Shown: piece by piece, positions 47,730 to 56,571 of the stretch
Numbering within the stretch: the first letter of the stretch is position 1
How the letters are laid out: every line of letters begins with the position of its first letter
Origin: Pseudofrankia saprophytica
Lineage (GTDB): Bacteria > Actinomycetota > Actinomycetes > Frankiales > Frankiaceae
DNA: 64,000 bases
Assembly: GCF_000235425.2 (NCBI RefSeq)
Contig: NZ_KI912266.1
Span: 3,100 to 67,099 of the forward strand
Reading direction: 5' to 3'
Program-made: the position numbers and the translations under genes
Notes under the pieces: model-generated
What the model was told of the DNA's origin: nothing
Databases searched by the model: none
What the model saw: the letters and a program-made list of their open reading frames with translations, nothing else

Positions 47730-49655
47730 GTGACCTTGCCTGTGACCGAGACCCCGGGCGCCTCCGTCCAGGCGCCGAGCTCACCCCCGCCGGCCTCGGC
47801 GGCCGCCGCGAGTCCGGTGGGCGCGGCCCAGCAGGTGCTGCGGCGGGTGTTCGGCTACGAGTCGTTCCGCGACGGGCAGCAGGAGATCATCGAGCACGTC
47901 ATCGACGGAGGCGACGCGCTCGTGCTGATGCCGACGGGCGGTGGGAAGAGTCTCTGCTACCAGATCCCCGCGCTCGTCCGGCCCGGCACCGGGGTCGTGG
48001 TCTCGCCGCTGATCGCGCTCATGCAGGACCAGGTCGACGCGCTGCGGGCGCTCGGCGCGCGGGCCGACTTCGTCAACTCCACCCAGGACCCCGACCAGCG
48101 CAGGACGGTGGAGGCGCTCTTCCTCGCCGGGGAGCTGGACCTGCTCTACCTGGCGCCCGAGCGCCTGCGGCTGCCGTCGACGATGGACCTGCTCGGCCGG
48201 GGCAAGATCGCACTGTTCGCGATCGACGAGGCTCACTGTGTCGCGCAGTGGGGCCACGACTTCCGGCCCGACTACCTGGCACTGTCGGCGCTGCGGGAAC
48301 GCTGGCCGGACATCCCGCGGGTCGCGCTCACCGCGACGGCGACCCCGGCGACGCACCAGGAGATCACCGACCGGCTCGGCCTGGAGAACGCCCGGCACTT
48401 CGTCGCCGACTTCGACCGGCCGAACATCTCCTACCGGATCGTGCCGAAGAAGGAGCCGAAGCGGCAGCTGCTCGACCTGCTGCGCACGGAGCACGCCGGC
48501 GACGCGGGCATCGTCTACTGCCTGTCGCGGTCGTCCGTCGAGCAGACCGCCGACTTCCTCGTCACGAACGGAATCGCCGCGCTGCCGTACCACGCGGGCC
48601 TGGACTCGCGGGTCCGGGCGACGAACCAGTCGCGGTTCCTGCGCGAGGACGGCCTGGTCATGGTCGCCACCATCGCGTTCGGCATGGGCATCGACAAGCC
48701 GGACGTACGCTTCGTCGCCCACCTCGACCTGCCGAAGTCGCTCGAGGGCTACTACCAGGAGACCGGCCGCGCCGGCCGCGACGGCCTGCCATCCACCGCC
48801 TGGCTCGCCTACGGCCTGCAGGACGTCGTCCAGCTCCGCAAGATGATCGACTCGTCGGACGGCGACGTGGCGCACCGCCGCCGCCAGAGCGCCCACCTCG
48901 ACGCGATGCTGGCGCTGTGCGAGGCGGTCGAGTGCCGCCGCGCCGGCCTGCTCGCCTACTTCGGGCAGGAACGCGCCGGCTCCTGCGGCAACTGCGACAC
49001 CTGCCTGTCCCCGCCCGAGACCTGGGACGGGACGGTCGCCGCGCAGAAACTGCTCTCGACCGTGCTGCGCCTGGCCAGGGAGCGCCGGCAGAAGTTCGGC
49101 GCCGGCCAGGCCATCGACATCCTGCTCGGTCGCACCACCCCGAAGGTGACCCAGCACGAGCACCAGACGCTGACCGTCTTCGGGATCGGCACCGAGCTGA
49201 ACGAGTCGCAGTGGCGCGGCGTCGTCCGCCAGCTGCTGGCACAGGGGCTGCTCACCGTCGAGGGCGAGCACGGCACCCTGGTGCTCACCGACGCGAGCGC
49301 CGAGGTGCTGCGCGGGGCGCGCAAGGTCCCGATGCGCCGCGACCCCGAACGCCCCGCCAGGACATCCGGCGGCTCCCGCGGCGGCGGGTCGGCCGAGGGC
49401 AAGGCCAAGCGCGCCGCCGCGGTCGTCGACCTGTCGGCCGAGGCCACCGCCGTCTTCGAGCGGCTACGCGCCTGGCGCGCCGCCAGCGCCAAGGAGCAGG
49501 GCGTGCCCGCCTACGTCATCTTCCACGACGCCACCCTGCGGGAGATCGCGAGCCGGTCTCCCGCCACCCTCACGGAGCTGGCCACCATCAACGGCGTGGG
49601 CGAGAACAAGCTCGCCAAGTACGGCCAGCAGGTCCTCGACACCCTCGCCGGCTGA
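47730..49655 (+). CDS. recQ: RecQ ATP-dependent DNA helicase
   Basis: A 641-residue superfamily-2 helicase for recombination and fork repair. After a ~32-residue Ala/Pro leader come motif 0 ([14 protein letters not shown]), Walker A PTGGGKS (68-74), DEAH in [17 protein letters not shown] (with the RecQ aromatic loop), [20 protein letters not shown] and [10 protein letters not shown]. The zinc module has CGNCDTC, followed by a winged helix (around [16 protein letters not shown]) and a C-terminal HRDC domain ending [14 protein letters not shown]. Length and order match E. coli-type RecQ. The start is GTG 47730. The stop codon is inside a perfect palindrome. Confidence 0.95.
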   Translation: MTLPVTETPGASVQAPSSPPPASAAAASPVGAAQQVLRRVFGYESFRDGQQEIIEHVIDGGDALVLMPTGGGKSLCYQIPALVRPGTGVVVSPLIALMQDQVDALRALGARADFVNSTQDPDQRRTVEALFLAGELDLLYLAPERLRLPSTMDLLGRGKIALFAIDEAHCVAQWGHDFRPDYLALSALRERWPDIPRVALTATATPATHQEITDRLGLENARHFVADFDRPNISYRIVPKKEPKRQLLDLLRTEHAGDAGIVYCLSRSSVEQTADFLVTNGIAALPYHAGLDSRVRATNQSRFLREDGLVMVATIAFGMGIDKPDVRFVAHLDLPKSLEGYYQETGRAGRDGLPSTAWLAYGLQDVVQLRKMIDSSDGDVAHRRRQSAHLDAMLALCEAVECRRAGLLAYFGQERAGSCGNCDTCLSPPETWDGTVAAQKLLSTVLRLARERRQKFGAGQAIDILLGRTTPKVTQHEHQTLTVFGIGTELNESQWRGVVRQLLAQGLLTVEGEHGTLVLTDASAEVLRGARKVPMRRDPERPARTSGGSRGGGSAEGKAKRAAAVVDLSAEATAVFERLRAWRAASAKEQGVPAYVIFHDATLREIASRSPATLTELATINGVGENKLAKYGQQVLDTLAG

Positions 49656-49685
49656 CCCCGGTCAGGCGCGCCTGACCGGGGTCAG
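49652..49685. terminator. 34-bp perfect palindrome containing both stop codons
   Basis: Left arm CTGACCCCGGTCAGGCG and right arm CGCCTGACCGGGGTCAG are exact complements with no loop. The TGA of recQ (49653-49655) and the TGA of the opposing ABC remnant (complement 49682-49684) occupy symmetric positions. Probably a bidirectional terminator. Confidence 0.8.
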
Positions 49686-50458
49686 GCGGCGGGAGTGGTG
49701 ACCAGGACGGGGCGGTCGGCGAGGGTGACCCGGACGGAGGCTCCGGGGGCGAGGTCGCCGACCTCGAACGTGGCCAGGTCCGCGACGACCAGGCCGGCGT
49801 CGCTGGCCGTCATGCCGTCCGCGATCTCGGAGGCGCCGGTGCCGCCGACGACGGCGCGGGCGATGCCGGGAAGCTCCACCTGGACGCGGGTGACCGCGCC
49901 GCGGAACGAGCGCGCCACCACCGTCCCGGCCGCGCCTTCCGCGGCACCGGTGGCGGCCTTGACGACGACGGCCTCGGGTCGCACCAGCACGTCCACACTG
50001 GCGCCCAGGCCCCGCGCCGGCGCGCCGGCCTCGCCGACCTCCAGGACCGGGAGGCGCTGACCGATCACCTCGACCGTGCCGTCGGCACCGGCGGTGGCGA
50101 GCCGACCGGGCAGTCGGTTGACGGTGCCGACGAACTCGGCGACGAACGGCGTCCGCGGCCAGGCGTAGACGACCTCCGGCGCCGCGATCTGCTCGAGCTG
50201 ACCGGAGCGCATCACGCCGACCCGGTCGGCCATCGACAGCGCCTCCTCCTGGTCATGCGTGACGAACAGCGTCGTGATCCCCAACCGGGTCTGCAGCGAG
50301 CGGATCTCGTCGCGCAGCTGCGCCCGGACCTGCGCGTCCAACGCGGACAGCGGCTCGTCGAGCAGCAGCACCCGCGGCTCGATCGCGAGCGCGCGGGCCA
50401 GCGCGATCCGCTGCTGCTGGCCGCCGGAGAGCTGGTGAGGAACTGTCGCCACCGCCAC
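49682..50458 (-). pseudogene. truncated ABC ATPase (aminoethylphosphonate/Fe-type importer), N-terminal half missing
   Basis: The frame retains [19 protein letters not shown] (signature), [15 protein letters not shown] (Walker B), VTHDQEEAL (switch) and a ~150-residue C-terminal OB-type regulatory domain (RPEAVVVK and similar). It begins at the ABC signature: the Walker A, Q-loop and about 140 N-terminal residues are gone. Immediately upstream the DNA is the start of a different gene, an SBP signal peptide, so the loss is a deletion rather than a wrong start. The protein could not bind ATP normally. Neighbouring genes (FAD oxidoreductase and phosphonatase-like hydrolase) point to a former 2-aminoethylphosphonate transporter (inference). 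Confidence 0.8.
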
Positions 50459-50537
50459 AGGCGGCGGCGAGCAGGCCGAGCACGACCGTCCCGGCCGCGA
50501 CCAGCCGCACGGCGGACCGGTTTCCTACTAGTCTCAC
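50450..50537 (-). pseudogene. remnant of substrate-binding lipoprotein gene (signal peptide only)
   Basis: From GTG 50537 the frame reads a typical lipoprotein signal: positively charged start ([11 protein letters not shown]), hydrophobic VLGLLAAAC lipobox, then CGGGDSSS. After about 30 codons the sequence switches, at roughly 50450, into the ABC ATPase signature region in another frame. The body of the binding protein, the permease genes and the ATPase N-terminus are therefore missing. Confidence 0.7.
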
Positions 50538-50949
50538 GAGCCCCCCAGGGCAAGATCTGTGCCTTTCCGGCGCGGCGGCCACCCCTCCCGCCGTGCGCAC
50601 GGACGCGGCATCCCCAGGCGTTTCGCCTGGTAGACCGACCGCCTGTCCCCGCGCGGCGGCGTGTCCGCCCGCCGAACTTGTCCGCGCAACGGTGACGCGC
50701 ACGCATTACCTGCGGGTGGACGGAAGTTGAGCAAAAAGCCGGCGACGGGCGAACTTAGGAAGGTTCAGGGGCCTTCGCGTACCGATCAATGAATAGACGA
50801 GGAAGCTATTCGGTGCCGTCGGTGACCGGAGTCCGAACCAGACTCGACGAACACTGACGACCCGGGTAAGGCCTCCATGTCGACCCAATGAGTGGCCAAT
50901 GCGACGCGCGCGGCTGTAATGGAGTCGGGCAGAAACGTTCAGTAACGGT
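50538..50949. other. 412-bp intergenic region of the decayed phosphonate locus
   Basis: Contains the former promoter of the binding-protein gene and the 3' side of the FAD oxidoreductase. A lower-GC stretch at about 50720-50830 could hold the promoter. No gene, RNA or clear terminator recognised. Confidence 0.4.
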
Positions 50950-52165
50950 TCACGGAACGAGGTCGGCGAGGACCTCGGCGGCGAGACCGTGGGACGTCGT
51001 CATTCCGATGCCGGTCGTGACGACGACGACGCGCACGCCGGGATACGGGGTCGCGACCAGGAACTCGCGGTCGGGAGCGGTCGCGTAGTAGCCGCGCCAG
51101 CGCTCGCGAACCGTGAGCTCGCCCACCGGCACGCCGAGCAGGTCGGCGGTCTCGGCCAGCACCAGGTCGTCGATCCATTCGGCCTGGAACGGGTGACGGG
51201 TGACGGCGCGCTCGTGGGTGTCGCCGATGATCAGGTCGCCGCCCGGGAGCTGGGTGAACATCAGGTTCATGTCGACGGCAAGCAGGTCGGGCCGCTCGGC
51301 GTCGAAACGGGCCCGCAGCGCCGGCAACGACGGACAGCCCTCGAAGGCGGCGTACCGCAGCAGCGACAACCCGGTCAGCACGCCAGGGCCGAAGCGCCCG
51401 CCGCCCGCGCCGCTGCCCACCTCGCCACCCGCGCCGCCCGTCTCGCCGCCCAGGGGATGCCCGGCCTCGCCGGCCCCACCGGGAACGGTGACGCGGAGCA
51501 TCCGCAGCGCGCAGCGCGCAGCGGCGCACGCCGGCCTCCTCGGCGAGGTCCGGGAACAGCCAGTCGAGGTCGTGGCCGGTGGCCAGCACGATCGCGGACG
51601 CGGCGAGATCACCGCGGCTGGTGTGCACCAGGCCCTCCTCGACATCGGTCGCGGCGGTCCGCCAGAAGAACGTCACGCCCTGGCCGGCGAGCCAGTCGGC
51701 CAGGGCCCCGACCGCCTCGCGCGGGTTCACCCGGACGTCCCAGGGCAGCCAGGCACCGCCGAGCAGCGTCTTCGCGCGCAACGGCACCCGCACCCGCGCC
51801 CGCACCCCGTCCGCGTCGAGAAGCTCGACCGGGGCTGGCCCGGCCGCGGCGAACTCGGCCAGCACGGCGAGCTCCTCCTCGCGGCGGGCGACGACCACCG
51901 AGCCGGTGGGCTCGGCGAAGAAGCCGGCTAGTCGGCCGAGCTCGAGCCAGCGCTCACGCGCCACCTTCGCGTAGCCCAGCGCGGCGCCCGCCTGGCCACT
52001 CACACAGCCGTGGCCGAAGTTGCGCACGGACGCGCCGCGCGCGAACTCGTCCCGCTCGACGACCGCGACCCGCAGCCCCCGGCGCACCCCCTCGGCGGCG
52101 TGGGCCAGCCCGATGATCCCCGCGCCCACCACCACCACGTCGAACCGCTCCTCGGCAAACCGCAT
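50950..52165 (-). pseudogene. FAD-dependent oxidoreductase (phosphonate-cluster type), frameshifted
   Basis: A DAO-type oxidoreductase related to those found with 2-aminoethylphosphonate genes. From ATG 52165 the frame reads FDVVVVGAGIIGLAHAAEGV (FAD motif), SVRNFGHGCVSGQAG and on to DLAEEAGVRRCALR. The remainder (MLRVTVPGGAG, MNLMFTQLPGGDLIIGDTH, VVTTGIGMTTSHGLAAEVLADLVP) is in another frame. The shift is explained by one extra copy of a 7-base repeat at 51502-51522. Removing it restores a continuous frame of about 403 codons. It could be a fixed pseudogene or a slippage-switchable gene. It is divergent from the phosphonatase-like gene. Confidence 0.85.
51502..51522. repeat. heptanucleotide repeat causing the frameshift
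   Basis: On the coding (minus) strand GCTGCGC-GCTGCGC-GCTGCGG, three tandem 7-base units. Two units would keep the oxidoreductase frame open (RRCALRMLRV). Three shift it by +1. Confidence 0.85.
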
Positions 52166-52277
52166 GGGGCGAGCATTTCGGTGGCAGAAATCGCTGGTCA
52201 ACGGTGGGAGGAGGAGTTGGCTGCCTGTTCATGTTGTACCCGTCCGCCCACCGTCCTCGTCCTGGAAAGGTGAACCC

Positions 52278-53141
52278 GTGGCCGCCGACTCAACCGCCTC
52301 CACTGACGCCGCCGTGTCCGACTCCACCGCCTCCACCGTGTCCGTCCTCGTGCCGCCCGCACCGGGCCTCGGCGCCGCCACGGGCGTCGCCCCAGGCGTC
52401 GTCGCGGGCGGCGCCCCGGACCGCGCGCGCATCGACCTGGCGGTGTTCGACATCGCCGGCACCACCGTCGAGGAGCACGGCGCCGTCTACCAGGCGCTGC
52501 GCCACGCCGTCGAGGCCGCCGGCGCCACCCCGGGGGACGACGACATCGAGCGCTGGATGGGCGCCGACAAGCGGGCCGCGATCCGCGCGCTGCTCGCCGC
52601 CGCTCCGGGCCGCGCCGGCGCGGCCCCCGTGGCGGTCGACGCGGCGGAGATCGACACGGCGGAGGTCGAGCGGGTCTTCCTCGACTTCCGCGACCGGCTC
52701 GAGACCGCGTACCGGACCCGGCCGCCCGCGCCGATACCGGGCGTGGTGGAGGCGTTCGGCACGCTGCGGGCCCGTGGCATCCGGATCGCGCTGACCACCG
52801 GCTTCGACCGGTCGGTCGTCGGCCCGCTGCTCGCCTCGCTCGGCTGGGGCGGCGGCCTGCTCGACGCGGTGGTGTGCGCGGACGACGTCCCGACCGGGCG
52901 GCCCGCCCCCTACATGATCTTTCGCGCGATGGAGCTGACGGGTGTCACCGCCGTGGCCCGGGTGCTGGTCGCCGGCGACACCGTCCGCGATCTGCTGGCC
53001 GGGACGAACGCGGGCGCCGGGGTCGTCGTCGGCGTGCTGACCGGCCAGGTCGGAGTGGCAGCACTCGGCGCGGTCCGGCACACCCATCTGCTCGGCAGCG
53101 TCGCGGAGATCCCCCCGCTCGTCACCGGACCCACCGGCTGA
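52278..53141 (+). CDS. phosphonatase-like HAD hydrolase
   Basis: A 287-residue HAD-superfamily hydrolase. After a ~50-residue leader with duplicated DSTAST peptides, motif I is VFDIAGTTVEEHG (nucleophile Asp58, with the D-x-AGT pattern of phosphonoacetaldehyde hydrolases). Motif II is IALTTGFDRSV, and motif III/IV is ARVLVAGDTVRDLLAGTNAGA. The family is found in aminoethylphosphonate gene clusters as a PhnX-like enzyme that may cleave the C-P bond of phosphonoacetaldehyde or dephosphorylate a related compound. GTG 52278 is preceded by GGAAAGG. It is intact, although its divergent partner and the transporter are broken. Confidence 0.85.
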   Translation: MAADSTASTDAAVSDSTASTVSVLVPPAPGLGAATGVAPGVVAGGAPDRARIDLAVFDIAGTTVEEHGAVYQALRHAVEAAGATPGDDDIERWMGADKRAAIRALLAAAPGRAGAAPVAVDAAEIDTAEVERVFLDFRDRLETAYRTRPPAPIPGVVEAFGTLRARGIRIALTTGFDRSVVGPLLASLGWGGGLLDAVVCADDVPTGRPAPYMIFRAMELTGVTAVARVLVAGDTVRDLLAGTNAGAGVVVGVLTGQVGVAALGAVRHTHLLGSVAEIPPLVTGPTG

Positions 53142-53284
53142 TCGGTCCGTCCCGGAAGGCGTCCGTTCCGGAAGACCGCGATGAGTTCGGCGGCCGGCGG
53201 CGGTCACTCCTTGGACGGCGCCGCAAGTCGGCGGCGCCCGTCGACGGGGTCAGCACACCGACGACGACCTGGGAGGTCACCAGC

Positions 53285-53773
53285 ATGCCGAAGACGACGC
53301 CGTGCCTGTGGTTCGACGGCCAGGCCGAGCAGGCCGCCGAGTTCTACCTCTCCCTCTTCCCCAACTCGAAGATCCTCGACGTGTCGCGCTACGGGCCGGA
53401 CACCCCCGGCACCGAGGGCGCGGTGATGACGGTGACCTTCTCGCTGGACGGGCAGGAGTACTTCGGCCTCAACGGCGGGCCGCAGTTCCCGTTCACCGAG
53501 GCGATCTCGTTCATGATCTCCTGCGGGTCGCAGGAGGAGGTCGACCACTACTGGTACGGGCTGACCGCGGGGGGCGGCGAGGAAAGCCAGTGCGGCTGGC
53601 TGAAGGACCGCTTCGGCGTGTCCTGGCAGGTCGTTCCCACCGCGCTGTACGAGCTGCTGGGCGACCCGGACCCGGAGCGCGCGTACCGGGCCACCCAGGC
53701 GATGCTGAAGATGAGCCGTCTCGACATCGCCGAGCTGCGCCGGGCGGCGGACGGGACGCCAGACGCCGGCTGA
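53285..53773 (+). CDS. VOC-fold protein (PhnB/3-demethylubiquinone methyltransferase-like)
   Basis: A 162-residue glyoxalase/VOC superfamily protein with the pattern MPKTTPCLWFDGQAEQAAEF, YLSLFPNSKI, YFGLNGGPQFPFTEAISFMI, and WLKDRFGVSWQVVPTAL. This is the small family often annotated as PhnB-like or 3-demethylubiquinone-9 3-methyltransferase-like. Real methyltransferase activity has not been established for it in general. GGGAGG precedes ATG 53285. It stands alone, 143 bases after the HAD gene, and the function is unknown. Confidence 0.9.
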   Translation: MPKTTPCLWFDGQAEQAAEFYLSLFPNSKILDVSRYGPDTPGTEGAVMTVTFSLDGQEYFGLNGGPQFPFTEAISFMISCGSQEEVDHYWYGLTAGGGEESQCGWLKDRFGVSWQVVPTALYELLGDPDPERAYRATQAMLKMSRLDIAELRRAADGTPDAG

Positions 53774-54009
53774 GGCCGAGGACGTCAAGGCCTTCCGGCC
53801 GCCGGCCGGCCACTGCGACGGCGACCGATGTGGCGTCGAGCCGCCGGCGGCGGGCGAACGCCGCGCCTCGGATGGCCGACCGAAGCTAGTCTCCCGCTGG
53901 GTGGGAACCGCGTTCTCGGCCGCGGGCGGAACACGCGGGCCCAGGACGCGCGGTCGGATCACGGGCGGGCGGGCGGTACGGCGACGGCCGCGAGCTGAGG
54001 AGTGGTGCT

Positions 54010-54993
54010 GTGACGGTGACGGGCGGGTTCGAGCTGGGGCTGGCCGGCAAGGCGGCGGTGGTCACGGGCGCCGGGGCGGGCCTCGGGCAGGCGATCGCCC
54101 TCGGGCTCGCCAGGGCCGGGGTGCGGATCGGGCTGATCGAGATCGACCCGACCCGGGCGACCGCCACCGCCGAGCTGATCGAGAAGGCCGGCGGGACCGC
54201 GCTGCCCCTGCCGGCGAACGTGATGGACACCGACGCGCTCACCGAGGCGATCACCGCCGCGCATGCCGAGTTCGGCCGGCTCGACATCCTCGTGAACAAC
54301 GCCGGCGGGGTGAAGGGCGCTCGCTTCCTCGACCAGAGCGAGCGCAGCTGGCGACGCCACATCGACATCAACCTCGTCAGCATGCTGGCGGCGACGTCGA
54401 CCGCCGCCCCGCTGATCGCCCGGACCGTCGCCGCCTCGGGCGGCCCGGCCGGCGCCGGTGGCAACGGCCGCGGCGGCGGCTCGATCGTCAACGTCACCAG
54501 CATCGAGGGCATGCGCGCCGCGCCCATGTACGCCGTCTACGCCGCCTGCAAGGCCGGAATGATCAATTTCACCCGGACGATGGCCGTCGAGCTCGCCGAC
54601 CAGGGCGTCCGGATCAACGCGATCGCCCCGGACATGACCGGGACCGCCGGGCTGCGCGGCATCATGCGCGGCCCGGTCGACCCGGACGAGCTGCCGCCCG
54701 TCCCACCCGAGCGCCTGCCCGGGATCGAGCGCTACGTCCCGCTCGGCCGGGAGGGCGTCGCCAGCGAGGTCGCCGACGCCGCCGTCTTCCTCTGCTCCGA
54801 CCGGGCCAGCTACATCACCGGCACCACCCTCAGCGTCGACGGCGGCACCGCCGCCTCGGCCGGCTGGATCCGCAGCGGCAACGGCTGGACGCTCCAGGGC
54901 AACCCGAGTCCCTCCGGCTTCGCCCTGGGCGGGCACGCCGCAGGCGGACAGGCTGCCAGCGAGCGGAGCGCCGGCAACCCGGATGGGGCGTGA
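54010..54993 (+). CDS. short-chain dehydrogenase/reductase
   Basis: A 327-residue classical SDR. TGAGAGLGQAIALGLA (cofactor, ~21-36), Asp/Glu after the second strand (IEIDPTRA, favouring NAD), NNAGG, Ser in VNVTSIEGM, YAACK catalytic Tyr-Lys, and SYITGTTLSVDGG at the end of the fold are all present. A ~25-residue Gly/Ala insert (PAGAGGNGRGGG) precedes the catalytic serine, and a ~50-residue tail follows the fold. It starts at GTG 54010 and overlaps the next gene by 11 bases, so the two are probably co-translated. Substrate unknown. Confidence 0.9.
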   Translation: MTVTGGFELGLAGKAAVVTGAGAGLGQAIALGLARAGVRIGLIEIDPTRATATAELIEKAGGTALPLPANVMDTDALTEAITAAHAEFGRLDILVNNAGGVKGARFLDQSERSWRRHIDINLVSMLAATSTAAPLIARTVAASGGPAGAGGNGRGGGSIVNVTSIEGMRAAPMYAVYAACKAGMINFTRTMAVELADQGVRINAIAPDMTGTAGLRGIMRGPVDPDELPPVPPERLPGIERYVPLGREGVASEVADAAVFLCSDRASYITGTTLSVDGGTAASAGWIRSGNGWTLQGNPSPSGFALGGHAAGGQAASERSAGNPDGA

Positions 54994-55648
54994 GATATCG
55001 CAGCGGGCCCGGTTCGGCGCGCTGCGCGCCACCGAGTCGTGGCGGCTGCGCCGCGGGCAGGCCGTCTCCTGGCACGGCCAGGAGGGACCAAGGGCGTTCC
55101 TGACCACCGTCGTCCGCGTGCCCGAGACCGTGGGCGCCCGGGTACGCGAGGCGGCGCGACCGGCCGCCGCGGCCGGCGGCCACCACCTCTACCCGGCGGC
55201 CGACCTGCACGTGACGCTCATCAACCTCGACCGTTACGCGGACGTCCCGATCGCGCGGGTCGAACAGGTGCTGGCGGACTGCGTCGCGGCCGCCCCGCCG
55301 GTCATCCTCGACCTGCGGGGGCTGTCCGTGGCCCGCGGCACCGTCTACGTCCAGGCGTACGCGCGCCCGGCACGGGCGTTTCCGCGGCTGCGCGCGTCGA
55401 TTCTGCGGCGGCTGGATCCAGCCGGCCGGATCCAGCCGCCGAGAAGGACCGTCCTGGCGCTCAGCAATGTCGTCCGGTTTCGGTCGACCGACGTCGCCGC
55501 CGCCCGGAAGGTCGCTCGCGCGCACCGGGCGGACCATTTTGGCTCGTTCCTCCTGGAAGCGGTCGAGCTGGTCAGGACCGACAAGGTGATGTCGGCGGCG
55601 GGCACCGAGATCCTCGCGGTGTTCCCCGCGCGAAAGCCGCCGCGCTGA
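54983..55648 (+). CDS. 2H-phosphoesterase/LigT-like protein (degenerate)
   Basis: A 221-residue protein resembling the 2H phosphoesterase (LigT, 2'-5' RNA ligase-like) fold. It has LYPAADLHVTLINLDRY with one clear HxT motif (about residue 74-76). The place where a second HxT would be expected (TVLALSNVVRFRST) has no histidine, so catalysis as a 2H enzyme is doubtful. The C-terminal region has a second beta-rich repeat ending AAGTEILAVFPA. ATG 54983 lies inside the end of the SDR gene. The coupling suggests a common operon. The family call is moderate. Confidence 0.6.
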   Translation: MGREISQRARFGALRATESWRLRRGQAVSWHGQEGPRAFLTTVVRVPETVGARVREAARPAAAAGGHHLYPAADLHVTLINLDRYADVPIARVEQVLADCVAAAPPVILDLRGLSVARGTVYVQAYARPARAFPRLRASILRRLDPAGRIQPPRRTVLALSNVVRFRSTDVAAARKVARAHRADHFGSFLLEAVELVRTDKVMSAAGTEILAVFPARKPPR

Positions 55649-55774
55649 CCAGTCAGGCCGAGCGGCCAGTGCCATCGAACGTGAGCCGGGATCGTCAGCC
55701 GAGCGACGGCCGGCAGGCCCGTCATCCGGCGTGGCACGCGGGTAACGTGTGGCCACTCGAACGTAGGGGGCCCG

Positions 55775-56428
55775 ATGGCTCAGGTGGGCACGTCCACCGT
55801 CGCCGCGCCGACGGCGCTCTCCGCCAAGGGAACCCGCCTCAACCGGCGCGGGCTGGCCACCCGGGGGCGCATCCTGGATGTCGCGGTCGACCTGCTCAGC
55901 GGCGGCGGGCCGGACGCGGTCAGCGCGAACCTGATCGCCCGGGAGGCCGGCGTCACCTGGGGGACGATCCAGCACCAGTTCGGTGAGGCGGACGGCGTCT
56001 GGGCGGCGGTCATCGAGCACGTCTCGACCAGCCCGGACTTCCACCCCAACCCGGAGCAGCTCTCGTCGCTGCTGCCGTTGGCGAGACGGCTGGAGGCCGT
56101 GGTCGACCTGGTCTGGACTTCGCTGGACTCGCCGAACGTGCGAGCCGTGCACAACCTGCGCCTGTACCTGCCGCGGGACCTCGCCGTGCTGGAGGAGGAC
56201 TTCCCCCGCACCGCGGCCGCGCTCGCCGCCTGGGACACCCGCTGGGCGCAGGCCTGGGATCGCATCTTCGACGGCCTGAGCGTCTCCCGGGAACGCCTGG
56301 CCAAGGCACGCTCGCTCGTGCCCGCCGCGATCCGCGGGCTGCACGACCTCAACGACCTGGGCACCTACACGGACATCAGCCTCGCCCGGGCGGGCCTCAT
56401 CGAGGCGATGGCGCTGTACCTCTCGTAG
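55775..56428 (+). CDS. TetR/AcrR family transcriptional regulator
   Basis: A 217-residue regulator. The helix-turn-helix is at residues ~25-70 (RGRILDVAVDLLSGGGPDAVSANLIAREAGVTWGTIQHQFGEADG, quoted only to mark VTWGTIQHQF as the recognition helix). The C-terminal domain is a standard helical ligand-binding fold, with LARAGLIEAMALYL at the end. It follows the SDR/2H gene pair and precedes a second SDR. Its target is probably one of these, but no operator is evident. The TAG stop is in the first unit of a four-copy repeat. Confidence 0.87.
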   Translation: MAQVGTSTVAAPTALSAKGTRLNRRGLATRGRILDVAVDLLSGGGPDAVSANLIAREAGVTWGTIQHQFGEADGVWAAVIEHVSTSPDFHPNPEQLSSLLPLARRLEAVVDLVWTSLDSPNVRAVHNLRLYLPRDLAVLEEDFPRTAAALAAWDTRWAQAWDRIFDGLSVSRERLAKARSLVPAAIRGLHDLNDLGTYTDISLARAGLIEAMALYLS

Positions 56429-56488
56429 CGACCCGATCTCTCGTAGCGACCGATCTCTCGTAGTAACCCGATCTCTCGTGGCGACCCG
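56420..56488. repeat. 17-18-bp tandem repeat spanning the TetR stop codon (4 copies)
   Basis: CTCTCGTAGCGACCCGAT, CTCTCGTAGCGACCGAT, CTCTCGTAGTAACCCGAT, CTCTCGTGGCGACCCG. The CTC TCG TAG of unit 1 is the Leu-Ser-stop end of the TetR gene. The later units repeat that same stop in other frames. Confidence 0.9.
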
Positions 56489-56571
56489 CGCGGCCGCTCT
56501 CGCCGCGGCCGCCGGGTCGCCGCGGACTAGAACCCGTTGCTTGTCGAAGCTGGTCGCGGCACGGTAGCCGG

